From Eutrigla gurnardus (Eukaryota > Chordata > Actinopteri > Perciformes > Triglidae), in the NCBI GenBank assembly GCA_963514095.1, contig OY741270.1:25457810-25521809 (forward strand): DNA of 64,000 bases. Direction: 5' to 3'. This document shows, piece by piece, positions 63,136 through 64,000 of this stretch. Position 1 is the stretch's first letter. Each line of letters begins with the position of its first letter. The notes beneath the pieces were generated by a model. It did not search any database. It was not told the DNA's origin and worked only from the letters and a program-made list of their open reading frames with translations. Both the position numbers and the translations under genes were made by a program.

Positions 63136-63150
63136 TGGTGTACATGTACA

Positions 63151-64000
63151 GAGGCTGTCGCTCCACTCATCATTCTGTGTCACCACACCGCATGAGAGCA
63201 TAAGATTATATAACTAACATTTTTGTAAACTATTTACAATAATGTAAATGCACAAAGGCACAGCTAAACCAAAGATTTCATTTATTCATGCTTAACTGAA
63301 CAAACCTTTAAAATATATAACAATAATATATATAAAAAAATAATATATATATATAAAAAATTAGGAATCGATTTAGGATCTTAAAAGATAAGAATCCATA
63401 TTTTTACATAAATCAATTGTTCTGCCCACCTCCAAGAATAGTCTGAATTAGAAGAATTTAATTGATCTAAGGCAAGGCAATTTAATTTGTATAGCACCTT
63501 TCAACAACCGGGCAATTTAAAGTGCTTTACATAAAATATGAAAAGCATTGGAGAGAAAAAAAACATTAAAACAAGGCAATAATAAAATAAAGTTTAAAAT
63601 GTAAAAGTAAATGGTTGAATATCGTTTTCAGATGAATGTAGTGGATTAATATTTCCTTCTGTCTATCTATAGGTATGAAGTAGAAGAAAAGTACAAGAAC
63701 CTCCTAATAATCCACCTCGGGGTTATTTCCCATCCGTCCGCTAGGGGGTGCGACGAAGCAGCAAACTGCAAACAACGCGAAGGACTCCCGATGAAGAAGA
63801 AGAAGAGGCAGCGGAAGCGGAAATGAGATAATTTTGTTTTGAAAGAGGGAAATTTAAACCTCGACGGATAATCACAAGCAGACAGAAAACAACTGGAATA
63901 ACTAATAAATAATCCTCAGAACGTCGCGGAAATCTTCGCAGAGTGACGTTTTCCGTTCCTGAACGTAAAGTAGGTGTTTCTATTTTGTAATTATTTATGT
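63151..64000. other. Intergenic downstream of strn3
   Basis: AT-rich sequence up to 63465, a dispersed repeat at 63470-63600, and from 63720 a somewhat more CpG-containing stretch (GCGGAAGCGGAAATGAG) that might approach the promoter of the next gene. No coding exon seen. Confidence 0.4.
63470..63600 (+). repeat. Common teleost dispersed repeat fragment (SINE/LINE-tail-like)
   Basis: AAGGCAAGGCAATTTAATTT then GTATAGCACCTTTCAACAAC and AAAGTGCTTTACATAAAATA is a sequence very widely seen in fish genomes. The family name is not certain from memory. Confidence 0.65.

Larger units (their letters stand above)
61210..63150 (+). other. strn3: strn3 3' UTR (probable extent)
   Basis: Follows the TAG at 61207-61209. 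It contains GGAGGA-rich sequence (61215-61265), a CT-rich tract (61600-61715), the duplicated segment 62125-62252, and a candidate ATTAAA at 63130-63135. The right edge is a guess, and a shorter UTR is possible. Confidence 0.45.

Overview
The window is vertebrate nuclear DNA, almost certainly from a teleost fish. Genes are split by GT-AG introns, many of them only 80-400 bp long. Dinucleotide (CA/TG) microsatellites, hAT-type remnants, an L2-like LINE tail and common fish dispersed repeats fill the non-coding space. Four complete genes and one edge-truncated gene can be read. I assembled exons by hand from splice consensus, reading phase and remembered vertebrate orthologues. Each assembled CDS closes in frame: heatr5a 6171 nt, hectd1 7740 nt, ap4s1 435 nt, strn3 2145 nt.

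Layout. 1-578 (minus) is an intron-free hikeshi reading frame cut by the window edge. 579-2850 is intergenic, with a minisatellite, an (ATCT)n tract and an L2/CR1-type LINE 3' end. 2850-21440 (plus) is heatr5a (40 coding exons, 2056 aa). 22690-48425 (plus) is hectd1 (42 coding exons, 2579 aa), with a CpG-rich start and a 4-kb first intron carrying hAT-like MITEs. 48666-50760 (minus) is ap4s1 (5 coding exons including a 12-nt microexon, 144 aa), tail-to-tail with hectd1 and head-to-head with strn3. 51805-61209 (plus) is strn3 (16 coding exons, 714 aa), followed by a long 3' UTR. 61210-64000 holds that UTR and intergenic repeats.

The order heatr5a-hectd1-ap4s1-strn3, with these orientations, matches the human 14q12 neighbourhood as I know it; only hikeshi (human chromosome 11) is out of place. 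The genes are not one pathway, but several serve membrane traffic or signalling scaffolds: HEATR5 proteins work with AP-1 coats, AP4S1 is the AP-4 small chain, STRN3 is a PP2A/STRIPAK scaffold, HECTD1 is a HECT ubiquitin ligase, and Hikeshi imports Hsp70 into the nucleus.

The most unusual signal is a set of tandem repeats that span exon/intron junctions and so multiply genuine splice sites. hectd1 has 21 copies of one 5' splice site after coding exon 20, a 2-3 fold repeat of an exon end plus donor after coding exon 24, duplicated acceptors before coding exon 39 and repeated donors after coding exon 40. heatr5a has a duplicated acceptor before coding exon 20. A dispersed composite repeat with an internal 81-bp VNTR and two homologous 30-bp minisatellites in separate heatr5a introns also stand out. 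No CRISPR, tRNA, rRNA or viral gene was recognised.
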